Program-made: the position numbers and the translations under genes
In this document: piece by piece, positions 43,992 to 51,869 of the stretch
Layout: each line of letters opens with the position of its first letter
Numbering within the stretch: position 1 is the first letter of the stretch
Assembly: GCA_041161065.1 (NCBI GenBank)
Contig: JBEAVE010000009.1
Location: forward strand, 74,334-138,333
Source of the DNA: DYRG01 sp041161065
GTDB taxonomy: Bacteria > Pseudomonadota > Gammaproteobacteria > Beggiatoales > Beggiatoaceae
Reading direction: 5' to 3'
Length of the DNA: 64,000 bases
The notes under the pieces: generated by a model
Database searches by the model: none
What the model was told of the DNA's origin: nothing
Seen by the model: the letters and a program-made list of their open reading frames with translations, nothing else

Positions 43992-45259
43992 GAAAAGTTC
44001 TTTTAATGTGGGTATTTCTAGGAGGATTTCAAAATGGGTTTGCAGCATTAAATATTGACATTACGCAAGTGATGGAGAGTACAATGCCGATTGCAATCGT
44101 ACCTTTTGGTATAGAAATCAATGTATTACCTCCTCAAGAAGATGTCGCAGCAATCATTAGCAGTGATTTAGCAAAAAGTGGGCGATTTAATGTATTATCG
44201 ACCACGCAATATCCTGAAAAACCTAGCAATCCAACGATGCTAAATACTATGTTATGGCGGGAAATTGGCAGCCGTTATGTGGTGTTAGGAAATGTGCAGC
44301 CTGCGGGAAATCAATATGCGGTTTCTTTTCATTTGATTAACGTATTGGACGGACAAATGTTGTTATCGCAAAGTTTGCCGTCGGCGCGCACTCAATTACG
44401 CAAAACTGCTCATAAAATCAGTGACTTAATTTATCATGCTTTAACGGGAGAAATGGGGGCGTTTGATTCACAAATTGCTTACATTACAACTCACAAAACC
44501 CCGCGTGGAAAACAATATCGCCTTCAAGTTGCTGATTCTGATGGTTTTAATCCAAAAATAATTATGCAAAGTGATGAGCCCATTTTATCGCCTGCGTGGT
44601 CGCCCGATGGTCGGCGTTTGGCGTATGTTTCCTTAGAAAACAAGAAGATGGCGATTTATGTGCAGGATATTGCGAGCCGTTCGCGCGATCAAGTGTCGGC
44701 GCATCAAGGTTTGAACAGTTCGCCTGCGTGGTCGCCCGATGGTTCAAAACTGGCTTTGACGCTATCAAAAGATGGGAATGCAGAAATATATGTGCTTGAT
44801 TTAACAACAAAAAACTTGAAACGTTTAACGCATGATCCCGCCATCGACACCGAACCCGCGTGGTCGCCCGATGGAAAAACCCTCATTTTTACCTCAGATC
44901 GAGGCGGCAAACCCCAAATTTATCAAATGTCAAGTTCGGGCGGATCAGCGCAGCGGCTAACTTTTCAAGGAAATTATAACGCTCGGGCAAGTTTTTCTCC
45001 AATAGATCAACGGGTTGTCTTAATCAACGGCAACGGCGGCACGTATCGAATCGCCGTTTTAGAAAACGGTCAAATGCGCTATTTGAGCGAAACCTCGATG
45101 GACAAATCCCCTTCCTTTTCACCCAATGGAAGCATGGTTATATACGCCACGCAACGCGCATTAGCCGCCGTATCGGTCGACGGGCGCGTCCGCCAACGCA
45201 TCAGCGTCGAAGCGGGCGCAGAAGTCCGCGAATCCGTTTGGTCGCCCCGTTCGCCTTAA
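43988..45259 (+). CDS. tolB: Tol-Pal system periplasmic protein TolB
   Basis: A 423-residue periplasmic protein with a signal peptide (VLLMWVFLGGFQNGFAALN). An N-terminal alpha/beta domain (about 20-165) is followed by a six-bladed propeller: repeats read SPAWSPDGRRLAY, SPAWSPDGSKLAL, EPAWSPDGKTLIF, RASFSPIDQRVVL and SPSFSPNGSMVIY. It overlaps tolA by four bases. Pal, its usual partner and neighbour, does not follow; an O-antigen ligase gene begins inside the stop codon. Confidence 0.95.
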   Translation: MRKVLLMWVFLGGFQNGFAALNIDITQVMESTMPIAIVPFGIEINVLPPQEDVAAIISSDLAKSGRFNVLSTTQYPEKPSNPTMLNTMLWREIGSRYVVLGNVQPAGNQYAVSFHLINVLDGQMLLSQSLPSARTQLRKTAHKISDLIYHALTGEMGAFDSQIAYITTHKTPRGKQYRLQVADSDGFNPKIIMQSDEPILSPAWSPDGRRLAYVSLENKKMAIYVQDIASRSRDQVSAHQGLNSSPAWSPDGSKLALTLSKDGNAEIYVLDLTTKNLKRLTHDPAIDTEPAWSPDGKTLIFTSDRGGKPQIYQMSSSGGSAQRLTFQGNYNARASFSPIDQRVVLINGNGGTYRIAVLENGQMRYLSETSMDKSPSFSPNGSMVIYATQRALAAVSVDGRVRQRISVEAGAEVRESVWSPRSP

Positions 45260-46425
45260 TGCGCAAAAATCCAATGACTTTTTCTTTATCTACAATTAAC
45301 GCGCTTGCAATCATTTTATTGGGCTTAGTTCTTCCAGTTTCTACCGCCGCCACAAATGGTTTAACGTTTTTAATTTTTTTAATTTGGCTATTTAATGGAA
45401 ATCTACGGCTTGTTATCCTAACTCAACAACCCGTTGCTTTGTGGTCGCTGAGTTTATTTTTTCTGATCGGGATAAGTTTTCTTTATACATCAGCTAATTG
45501 GGAAGAAAGTGCCGATATATTTTTTAAATACCAAGAATTATTTTTGCTTCCACTTTTTGTGATCGCTTTTAGCCAACTAGAAAACAAAAAATATGCGTGG
45601 TTGGCTTTATTAGTTTCAATAATCATTACTTTAATTGTTTCTTATTTCTATTATTTAGGATTTCCCATTTCTGGAAAAGCAACTTCCAATGCCCCCGCAT
45701 TTAAAAATTATATTACTCAAAGCATTATAATGGTTTTTGCGGCTTACATATTGATTTTATTCGCTTTTTTGAATAAAAAATATCGTTATCCCGCCTTATT
45801 TCTTGCAATGTTAGCTTTATTTGATACATTATTTTTATCATTTGGAAGAACGGGCTATATTTTGTTCTTTATTTTAATGTTATTGCTACTTTGGCAACTT
45901 TTTACAATACACGGCTTAATTTCTGGGATTGTTCTAGCAATCATCATTGCAATTGGTTTATATCATTTCTCACCCACCTTACAACATCGCTTAATTGCGG
46001 GTTTCAACGACATAGAAAAATATGAGCAAGGACACCCCGAAAATACCTCATTGGGAATGCGATTAGAATATTACAAATATAGCTGGGAATTGTTTAAACA
46101 AAGCCCGTTAATTGGGAAAGGAACAGGTGGTTTTGAAAAAGAATATGCTAAGATTTCTCCGCGCCCCACTTCAAATCCACACAATGAATATTTAATGATT
46201 GGAACACAATGGGGAATAATTGGGGTTATTTTGTTTATAGGAATGCTAATTAGTTTGTGGAATATGGCGAAAGTTTTACCATTATTTGAAGGTTATGTTG
46301 CGCAAGGGCTTGCACTAACAATGGGGGTCATTTGTTTGTTTAATTCTGCGTTATTAGATTTTACGGAAGCGCATTTGTTTGCTTGGTTGGTAGGATTATT
46401 ATGCAGCAGCCGACTCTCTCGATAA
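45259..46425 (+). CDS. O-antigen ligase/polymerase (WaaL/Wzy family)
   Basis: A 388-residue membrane protein with ten or more spans. The large periplasmic loop shows the Wzy_C signature: SWELFKQSPLIGKGTGGFEKEY followed by SNPHNEYLMIGTQWGIIGVILF, with the conserved Pro-His-Asn. Such proteins join O-antigen to lipid A-core or polymerise repeats. The ATG at 45259 shares one base with the tolB stop (TAATG); ATG at 45274 is an alternative. It overlaps the next glycosyltransferase gene by 25 bases. Confidence 0.85.
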   Translation: MRKNPMTFSLSTINALAIILLGLVLPVSTAATNGLTFLIFLIWLFNGNLRLVILTQQPVALWSLSLFFLIGISFLYTSANWEESADIFFKYQELFLLPLFVIAFSQLENKKYAWLALLVSIIITLIVSYFYYLGFPISGKATSNAPAFKNYITQSIIMVFAAYILILFAFLNKKYRYPALFLAMLALFDTLFLSFGRTGYILFFILMLLLLWQLFTIHGLISGIVLAIIIAIGLYHFSPTLQHRLIAGFNDIEKYEQGHPENTSLGMRLEYYKYSWELFKQSPLIGKGTGGFEKEYAKISPRPTSNPHNEYLMIGTQWGIIGVILFIGMLISLWNMAKVLPLFEGYVAQGLALTMGVICLFNSALLDFTEAHLFAWLVGLLCSSRLSR

Positions 46426-47171
46426 TTATTATTACAAAAAATGCCGACAAAACAATTAATAATTGTCTGAATTCATTGAAATTTTCAAATGAAATTATTG
46501 TGTTGGATTCGGGCAGTTCTGATCGAACACAAGAGATTTGTCGACAATTTACAAATTTAGTTTTTGAAACCGACTGGCAAGGGTTTGGCATTCAAAAAAA
46601 TCGAGCATTAGAAAAAGCTACTGGGGATTGGGTTTTATCGATTGATGCGGACGAAGAAATTACTGAAGAACTGGCATTAGAAATTCAAACGGTCATTCGA
46701 GAAGAAAAATATACTGCTTTTTATCTGCCGCGTTTATCAAATTATTGCGGAACATGGATTAAACATGGGGGTTGGTATCCTGATTATATTTTGCGTTTGT
46801 GGAAGAGAGGAACGGCACGTTTTAGTGATGAGATAGTGCATGAGAAAGTCATTGTTGAAAAGGGAGAAATAGGTTATTTGAAAGAGCCCTTATTACATTA
46901 TGCTTATGATAATTTAGAAAGTGTGTTAGAAAAGCTAAATCGTTATTCCACGTTGGGTGCGCAAATGGCGTTTGAGAAAGGGAAGAAAAGCAGTTTAAGC
47001 AAAGCGATGGTGCATGGGATTGCAACATTTCTAAAGAGTTATATTTTAAGGTTAGGTTTTTTAGATGGGAAAGCGGGTTTGATTTTAGCGGTTTCAAATG
47101 CGGAAGGGTGTTATTATCGGTATTTGAAATTGATGTATTTGGGTGAAAAAAATGGGGTTAAGGGCAATTAA
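46401..47171 (+). CDS. Glycosyltransferase family 2, WaaE/KdtX-like
   Basis: A 256-residue GT-A transferase resembling the LPS inner-core beta-1,4-glucosyltransferase WaaE. It opens LSIIIITKNADKTINNCLNSL, has DSGSSDRTQEI near residue 45 and SIDADEEITEEL (DxD) near residue 80. The ATG at 46401 is preferred over a TTG six codons earlier because GGTAGGA lies before it. It overlaps the ligase gene and is likely cotranscribed, consistent with LPS assembly. Confidence 0.84.
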   Translation: MQQPTLSIIIITKNADKTINNCLNSLKFSNEIIVLDSGSSDRTQEICRQFTNLVFETDWQGFGIQKNRALEKATGDWVLSIDADEEITEELALEIQTVIREEKYTAFYLPRLSNYCGTWIKHGGWYPDYILRLWKRGTARFSDEIVHEKVIVEKGEIGYLKEPLLHYAYDNLESVLEKLNRYSTLGAQMAFEKGKKSSLSKAMVHGIATFLKSYILRLGFLDGKAGLILAVSNAEGCYYRYLKLMYLGEKNGVKGN

Positions 47172-47175
47172 AAAG

Positions 47176-47204
47176 TTGCGAAAAAGCGTCATTTAGTATA
47201 TAAG
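47176..47204 (+). promoter_or_regulatory. Candidate promoter for tusA-dsrE2
   Basis: TTGCGA at 47176-47181 and TATAAG at 47199-47204 are 17 bases apart and lie 48 bases before the tusA ATG, behind the end of the glycosyltransferase gene. Matches to consensus are four and five of six. Confidence 0.45.
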
Positions 47205-47251
47205 AACACTGTTGTTTTCTAACATTCGAAAAACTGAAAGGAGCGTTCATT

Positions 47252-47485
47252 ATGGGAAATTTTGATCAAGAATTCGATGCCAGCGGCTTAAACTGTCCGT
47301 TACCGATTTTGCGCACGAAAAAAGCCTTAGCGGGCTTGGAAGCGGGCAAAGTGCTGCACGTTATCGCCACCGATCCGGGCTCTGTGAAGGATTTCGACTC
47401 GTTCGCCAAACAAACTGGCAACGAATTGCTCGAATCCACCGAAGAAGGCGGCAAATACCACTTCTTAATCAAAAAAGCAGGGTAA
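47252..47485 (+). CDS. tusA: TusA-family sulfurtransferase
   Basis: A 77-residue sulfur-carrier protein. The persulfide-forming Cys15 lies in the family motif LNCPLPILRTKKAL. The fold ends with HVIATDPGSVKDF and a C-terminal strand. In sulfur oxidisers TusA passes sulfane sulfur between DsrE-type carriers, Hdr-like complexes or reverse Dsr. A strong AAGGAG ribosome site precedes it. The DsrE2-like gene follows after four bases. Confidence 0.92.
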   Translation: MGNFDQEFDASGLNCPLPILRTKKALAGLEAGKVLHVIATDPGSVKDFDSFAKQTGNELLESTEEGGKYHFLIKKAG

Positions 47486-47489
47486 CATC

Positions 47490-47951
47490 ATGAAAAAACT
47501 CGCTATTATCGCCACCAAAGGCACGCTCGATTGGGCGTATCCGCCTTTCATTTTGGCATCGACGGCGGCGGCATTGGGTTATGAAGTGCAAATTTTCTTT
47601 ACTTTCTACGGCTTACAATTGCTGCGTAAAGAGTTGAATCTCAAAGTGAGCTCGCTCGGCAATCCCGCGATGCCCATGCCAATGCCCGTCCCCGTGTTGA
47701 TGCAAGCCCTGCCCGGCATGGAATCTTTCATGACCATGATGATGAAAAAAACCATGAAAGCCAAAGGCGTGGCAGAACTGGGTGAATTGCGGAGTTTGTG
47801 CCAAGAAGCAGAAGTCAAATTCATCGCGTGTCAAATGACAGTTGATTTATTTGAATTTGATACCAAAGATTTTATCGGGGACATTGAATACGGCGGTGCA
47901 GCAACATTTTTTGAATTTGCTGGTGAATCAGACATTTGCTTGTACATCTAA
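47490..47951 (+). CDS. dsrE2: DsrE2-like sulfur carrier (DsrE/DsrF/DrsH family)
   Basis: A 153-residue DsrE-superfamily protein. It starts LAIIATKGTLDWAYPPFILAS, has a hydrophobic, Met/Pro-rich central stretch (residues 60-90), and a FIACQMTVDLFEF segment whose Cys corresponds to the conserved sulfur-binding residue. DsrE2 proteins commonly pair with TusA in sulfur-oxidising bacteria and transfer persulfide sulfur; they are often membrane-linked. The gene lies four bases after tusA. Confidence 0.85.
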   Translation: MKKLAIIATKGTLDWAYPPFILASTAAALGYEVQIFFTFYGLQLLRKELNLKVSSLGNPAMPMPMPVPVLMQALPGMESFMTMMMKKTMKAKGVAELGELRSLCQEAEVKFIACQMTVDLFEFDTKDFIGDIEYGGAATFFEFAGESDICLYI

Positions 47952-47961
47952 TCCTCTTTTT

Positions 47962-47994
47962 CTCACCCTTTCGATTCAATTCAAAAAGGGTGAG
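47962..47994. terminator. Inverted repeat between dsrE2 and ppsA
   Basis: CTCACCCTTT at 47962-47971 and AAAGGGTGAG at 47985-47994 form a perfect ten-base stem with a 13-base loop between two convergent genes. Neither strand has a clear U tract after the stem, so it may be a weak bidirectional terminator. Confidence 0.45.
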
Positions 47995-48006
47995 TGCTTC
48001 TAAAAG

Positions 48007-51000
48007 TTAGCTATTTTCTCCCGCCAAAAATAACCACGTTGAAATCACTGTGTCGGGATTCAGAGAAACGCTTCCAATCCCCTCGTCAATTAACCATTTC
48101 GCAAAGTCAGGGTGATCCGACGGTCCTTGCCCACAAATGCCAATATATTTGTCGAGTTTGCGGCAAGTTTGAATTGCCATGCTTAAAAGTTTCTTCACCG
48201 CACCGTTTCTTTCATCAAATAAATGGGCAATCAAACCCGAATCCCGATCTAATCCTAACGTTAATTGCGTCATATCATTTGAACCAATCGAGAAACCATC
48301 AAAATGCTCTAAAAATTCCTCTGCTAAAAGTGCATTTGACGGGATTTCACACATCATAATTAAACGCAGCCCATTCTTACCGCGTTCTAATCCGTTTTCT
48401 TTTAATTCTGCAATGACTTGTTTAGCTTCATCGACGGTTCGCACAAACGGGATCATCAATTCAACATTATCCAAACCCATTTCTTCGCGCACTTTTCGCA
48501 TCGCTTTACATTCTAATGCAAAACAATCCTTAAATGAATCAGATACATATCGAGACGCGCCTCTAAAACCAATCATCGAATTTTCTTCGTGTGGTTCGTA
48601 ATTTTTTCCGCCGATTAAATTCGCGTATTCATTGGATTTGAAATCGGATAATCTAACAATCACGGGTTTGGGATAAAATGCCGATGCTAAGGTTGCCACG
48701 CCTTCCGCTAATTTATCAATATAGAAACTCACGGGATCAGCATAACCTGCGATATGTTGTTTAATATCTGCTTTGAGTTCTTCAGATTGTTCCTCAAAAT
48801 TGAGTAATGCTTTGGGGTGCACGCCAATCATACGATTGATAATAAATTCCAAACGCGCCAAACCAATGCCTGCATTAGGAATCGCGGCGAAATCAAATGC
48901 TCGATCAGGATTACCAACGTTCATCATAATTTTGAAAGGAATATTTGGCATATTATTGGTTTCGCTACGAACCACATCGAATTCCAAATTTCCTTTGTAA
49001 ATGAACCCCGTGTCGCCTTCCGCACAAGACACCGTGACTTGTTCGCCGTCGGGAATAGTTGCGGTCGCGTTGCCGCACCCAACCACCGCCGGAATGCCCA
49101 ATTCCCGCGCAATGATTGCCGCGTGACAATTATTAACTAAAACAGGCGAATAGCGGTCGGTAAATACAATATAATTATGATGATCACCAACAGTAATATT
49201 ATAAACAGGTTCTTCACCCAGTTCTTCAATCAAGGTTAAACGGGTTTGACGAAGATCAGAAACCAATAGTTTCTCTAATTTTTCTTTGAGCTGATGATCT
49301 TCAAGATCATTTAATAATTGACGAACGGATTGTTCTCCAATTAAATAACCTTTTTTACGCCGATGATTAACATCGCCATTGATATTTTCTTCAAACAATT
49401 GGCGAGTATTAAAAAAGCGACTTTCTACTTTACGTTCGTCATGACATTTAACCCGCTGAGTATATTGTCCCAACAAATTCAGTTTCTCAACAATTTGAAC
49501 ATTGTAGATATGACGATTCTTAGTAACTTGTGGGACAATCCCTATTCTCAAACAAGCAACAATAACCGCTTCTAACATTTCAGGTTTTGAAACATATAAA
49601 TTAACGCGCCCTTTTTGAAAACAACCATCGCCATCAATTGCACCCGCCAGAAATGCACAAGAAAGTTCTACATCGTTTTTCAATAACGTGCTAACAATGT
49701 TATCTTCTTCGGTTTGTAAAGATTGAGCAATTTCTTTGGAATAACAATGATATGCGTTTGCTTGACCCACCACTTGTGCACCACGAATAAAACCTGTCGA
49801 AACGGCTTTTTCTTGCACTTTAAATGCTTTACCGTAATTGATTTCTAAGGCATGATTCATTTTTGCAATAAATTGCGCTTTTAAAACGGTGGGTTTTTGA
49901 ATGAAAACCACTTCACCATGCGTTCTCGACAAATGAATATGTCCATCGCTCATCAAACCACCCAACAAATACGCTAATGAACGCGCTTTATCAGAAGAAG
50001 TAGAAAGCTGAGGAATATGTTGTGCTAATAATGCACTATCACCGTTTTGCAACATATCTTTGATTTCTGTATCTACCAAAGTTGCTCGTGATAAATTAAG
50101 CATTTTGTGGTCGGGCGTGACTTTTAAAGTATTTCCCTGCATTCTTCCCGTTTGAGAAACCGCAACTTTGAGCAATTTTGCAGTTTTTTTCATGATTGCT
50201 TGAATGGGTTTCCACTCTATTTTAAGCGTTTGACGATTTAAAGAAGGCGTGGTTAAATTGCTCGCGCCGCGTCGATAAAGTTCCTCAAAACTGAGAAATC
50301 CTTTATTGGTGAGCAATAAGGTTTCTCCCGCAAAACAAGTTCTTCCCCCGCGATTGGTAACGATCGCCGACGCACGTTTCATGATCGGCTCCCAATCGGG
50401 ATCGGTCATGTCGGTGACTAATACGTCGCCGACTTGAACTTTTGACATCTCTTTGATATTATTAAGAATTCTAACTGTGCCTGCCCCGATTCGTTGTCCG
50501 ATGCTGCGCCCTTTGGCGAGAACTTCTCCACGATTTTTGAGCCGAAAACGCTCGATCACGTTGGCATCGGCACGACTTTTCACGGTCTCGGGACGTGCTT
50601 GTAAAATATAGAGTTTTCCGTCCACGCCGTCTTTGCCCCATTCGATGTCCATTGGGCGTTGGTAATGTTTTTCGATGATCAACGCATAACGCGCAAGGGT
50701 TTCAACTTCTTGATCGGTCAAAGAAAATTTCATCCGATCTTGTTCTTCAACATCAACGGTTTGGGTTGATTTCGCATGAGATTTGTCGTCGCCGTAAATC
50801 ATTTTGATCAATTTACTACCACGATTTTTGCGGACAATCGCGGGACAATTTTTTTCTAAAGTCGGTTTGTGAACATAAAATTCGTCAGGATTAACAGCAC
50901 CTTGCACGACGGTTTCGCCCAAACCATACGAAGAGGTAATAAAAACAACATCTTGGAAGCCTGATTCGGTATCGATAGTGAACATCACGCCGCTCGAACC

Positions 51001-51588
51001 AATGTCGCTGCGCACCATGCGTTGAATGCCCGCCGACAGCGCGACTTCGCTGTGTTCAAAGCCTTGATGGACGCGGTACGAAATCGCTCGATCATTAAAC
51101 AACGACGCAAAAACGTGTTTAATCGCGTCGAGAATGTTTTGCAAGCCTTTGATATTTAAGAAAGTTTCTTGTTGTCCGGCAAACGACGCATCGGGTAAAT
51201 CTTCGGCGGTTGCAGAAGAACGCACCGCAAAACTGACTTCTTCGCCCGATTCTTGAGTAAGTGATTGATAAGATTGAGTAATTGCGGCTTGTAATTCGGG
51301 TTGAAAGGGGGTGTCGAGAATGGATTGACGGATTTGCGCGCCGACTTTGGCGAGGGTATCGACATCATCGACATCGAGCGTTTTAAGTTGTTGATCAATT
51401 TGAGATTTTAGACCGCTTTGTTGGAGAAAATCATTAAACGCGTCGGCGGTGGTGGCAAAACCGTCGGGGACTTTCACGCCGGCGGCGGCTAAATGGCTGA
51501 CCATTTCTCCCAACGACGCATTTTTTCCACCCACTTTCCCCACGTCGTGCATGCCAAGTTGTTGAAAAGAAATCACATATTCTTTCAC
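48007..51588 (-). CDS. ppsA: Phosphoenolpyruvate synthase with in-frame intein
   Basis: Converts pyruvate and ATP to PEP, AMP and phosphate for gluconeogenesis. The 1193-residue reading frame is 403 residues too long; removing the intein (residues 418-820) leaves 790 residues, matching E. coli PpsA (792). The N-terminal ATP-grasp domain shows GGKNASLGEM and EEVSFAVRSSATAEDLPDAS; the swivelling domain motif GGRTCHAAIIARELG is rebuilt only after splicing; the C-terminal PEP/pyruvate domain has IGFRGASRY and FSIGSNDMTQLTLG. The gene faces tusA-dsrE2. Without splicing the catalytic His loop would be broken. Confidence 0.96.
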   Translation of the reverse strand: MKEYVISFQQLGMHDVGKVGGKNASLGEMVSHLAAAGVKVPDGFATTADAFNDFLQQSGLKSQIDQQLKTLDVDDVDTLAKVGAQIRQSILDTPFQPELQAAITQSYQSLTQESGEEVSFAVRSSATAEDLPDASFAGQQETFLNIKGLQNILDAIKHVFASLFNDRAISYRVHQGFEHSEVALSAGIQRMVRSDIGSSGVMFTIDTESGFQDVVFITSSYGLGETVVQGAVNPDEFYVHKPTLEKNCPAIVRKNRGSKLIKMIYGDDKSHAKSTQTVDVEEQDRMKFSLTDQEVETLARYALIIEKHYQRPMDIEWGKDGVDGKLYILQARPETVKSRADANVIERFRLKNRGEVLAKGRSIGQRIGAGTVRILNNIKEMSKVQVGDVLVTDMTDPDWEPIMKRASAIVTNRGGRTCFAGETLLLTNKGFLSFEELYRRGASNLTTPSLNRQTLKIEWKPIQAIMKKTAKLLKVAVSQTGRMQGNTLKVTPDHKMLNLSRATLVDTEIKDMLQNGDSALLAQHIPQLSTSSDKARSLAYLLGGLMSDGHIHLSRTHGEVVFIQKPTVLKAQFIAKMNHALEINYGKAFKVQEKAVSTGFIRGAQVVGQANAYHCYSKEIAQSLQTEEDNIVSTLLKNDVELSCAFLAGAIDGDGCFQKGRVNLYVSKPEMLEAVIVACLRIGIVPQVTKNRHIYNVQIVEKLNLLGQYTQRVKCHDERKVESRFFNTRQLFEENINGDVNHRRKKGYLIGEQSVRQLLNDLEDHQLKEKLEKLLVSDLRQTRLTLIEELGEEPVYNITVGDHHNYIVFTDRYSPVLVNNCHAAIIARELGIPAVVGCGNATATIPDGEQVTVSCAEGDTGFIYKGNLEFDVVRSETNNMPNIPFKIMMNVGNPDRAFDFAAIPNAGIGLARLEFIINRMIGVHPKALLNFEEQSEELKADIKQHIAGYADPVSFYIDKLAEGVATLASAFYPKPVIVRLSDFKSNEYANLIGGKNYEPHEENSMIGFRGASRYVSDSFKDCFALECKAMRKVREEMGLDNVELMIPFVRTVDEAKQVIAELKENGLERGKNGLRLIMMCEIPSNALLAEEFLEHFDGFSIGSNDMTQLTLGLDRDSGLIAHLFDERNGAVKKLLSMAIQTCRKLDKYIGICGQGPSDHPDFAKWLIDEGIGSVSLNPDTVISTWLFLAGENS
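49129..50337 (-). mobile_element. LAGLIDADG intein inside ppsA
   Basis: A 403-residue intein, in frame. It starts with Cys1 (CFAGETLLLTNKGF), carries block B T74-P-D-H77, two LAGLIDADG helices at residues 124-132 (LLGGLMSDG) and 229-238 (FLAGAIDGDG), block F VYNITVGDHHNYIV and ends SPVLVNN before the +1 Cys of the C-extein. The Asp in each LAGLIDADG helix is kept, so the homing endonuclease may be active. The insertion lies directly before the conserved Cys-His of the PpsA phosphoryl-transfer loop. The penultimate residue is Asn instead of the usual His. Confidence 0.95.
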
Positions 51589-51869
51589 TGTTGTTCTCCC
51601 AAAATAAAACGCCCAATGGCAAAAAAGCGTCTATTCTAGTCGATCTACCAAAATCCTTAAATACCGTTATTTAAATAAATAATCCACTCGTGGTGAGCAA
51701 ACCTAGTATTAAAATCTACCTCATTTTTAATTTGATTTCTGGTTAATCATTGTCGGCGTTCAAATTTTAATTTAAGCATTATAAATCAATCTGTTATAAA
51801 AACGGGGATCGCTATTTATTTAAAAGTTCGACTATAATTTGGACTTCACAAAAACGTCTACTATTCAAA
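51589..51869. other. AT-rich intergenic region upstream of the giant TPR protein
   Basis: A divergent 281-base gap between ppsA and the 1963-residue gene. A TATAAT lies at 51833-51838, 31 bases before the giant gene's ATG, without a good -35; no clear ribosome site precedes that ATG. No gene or RNA is recognised. Confidence 0.4.

Noticed and set aside
48007..51588. Two separate genes or a frameshift in ppsA
   Set aside because: The reading frame is continuous, and removing the 403-residue insert restores a perfect GGRTCHAA junction and a normal length.
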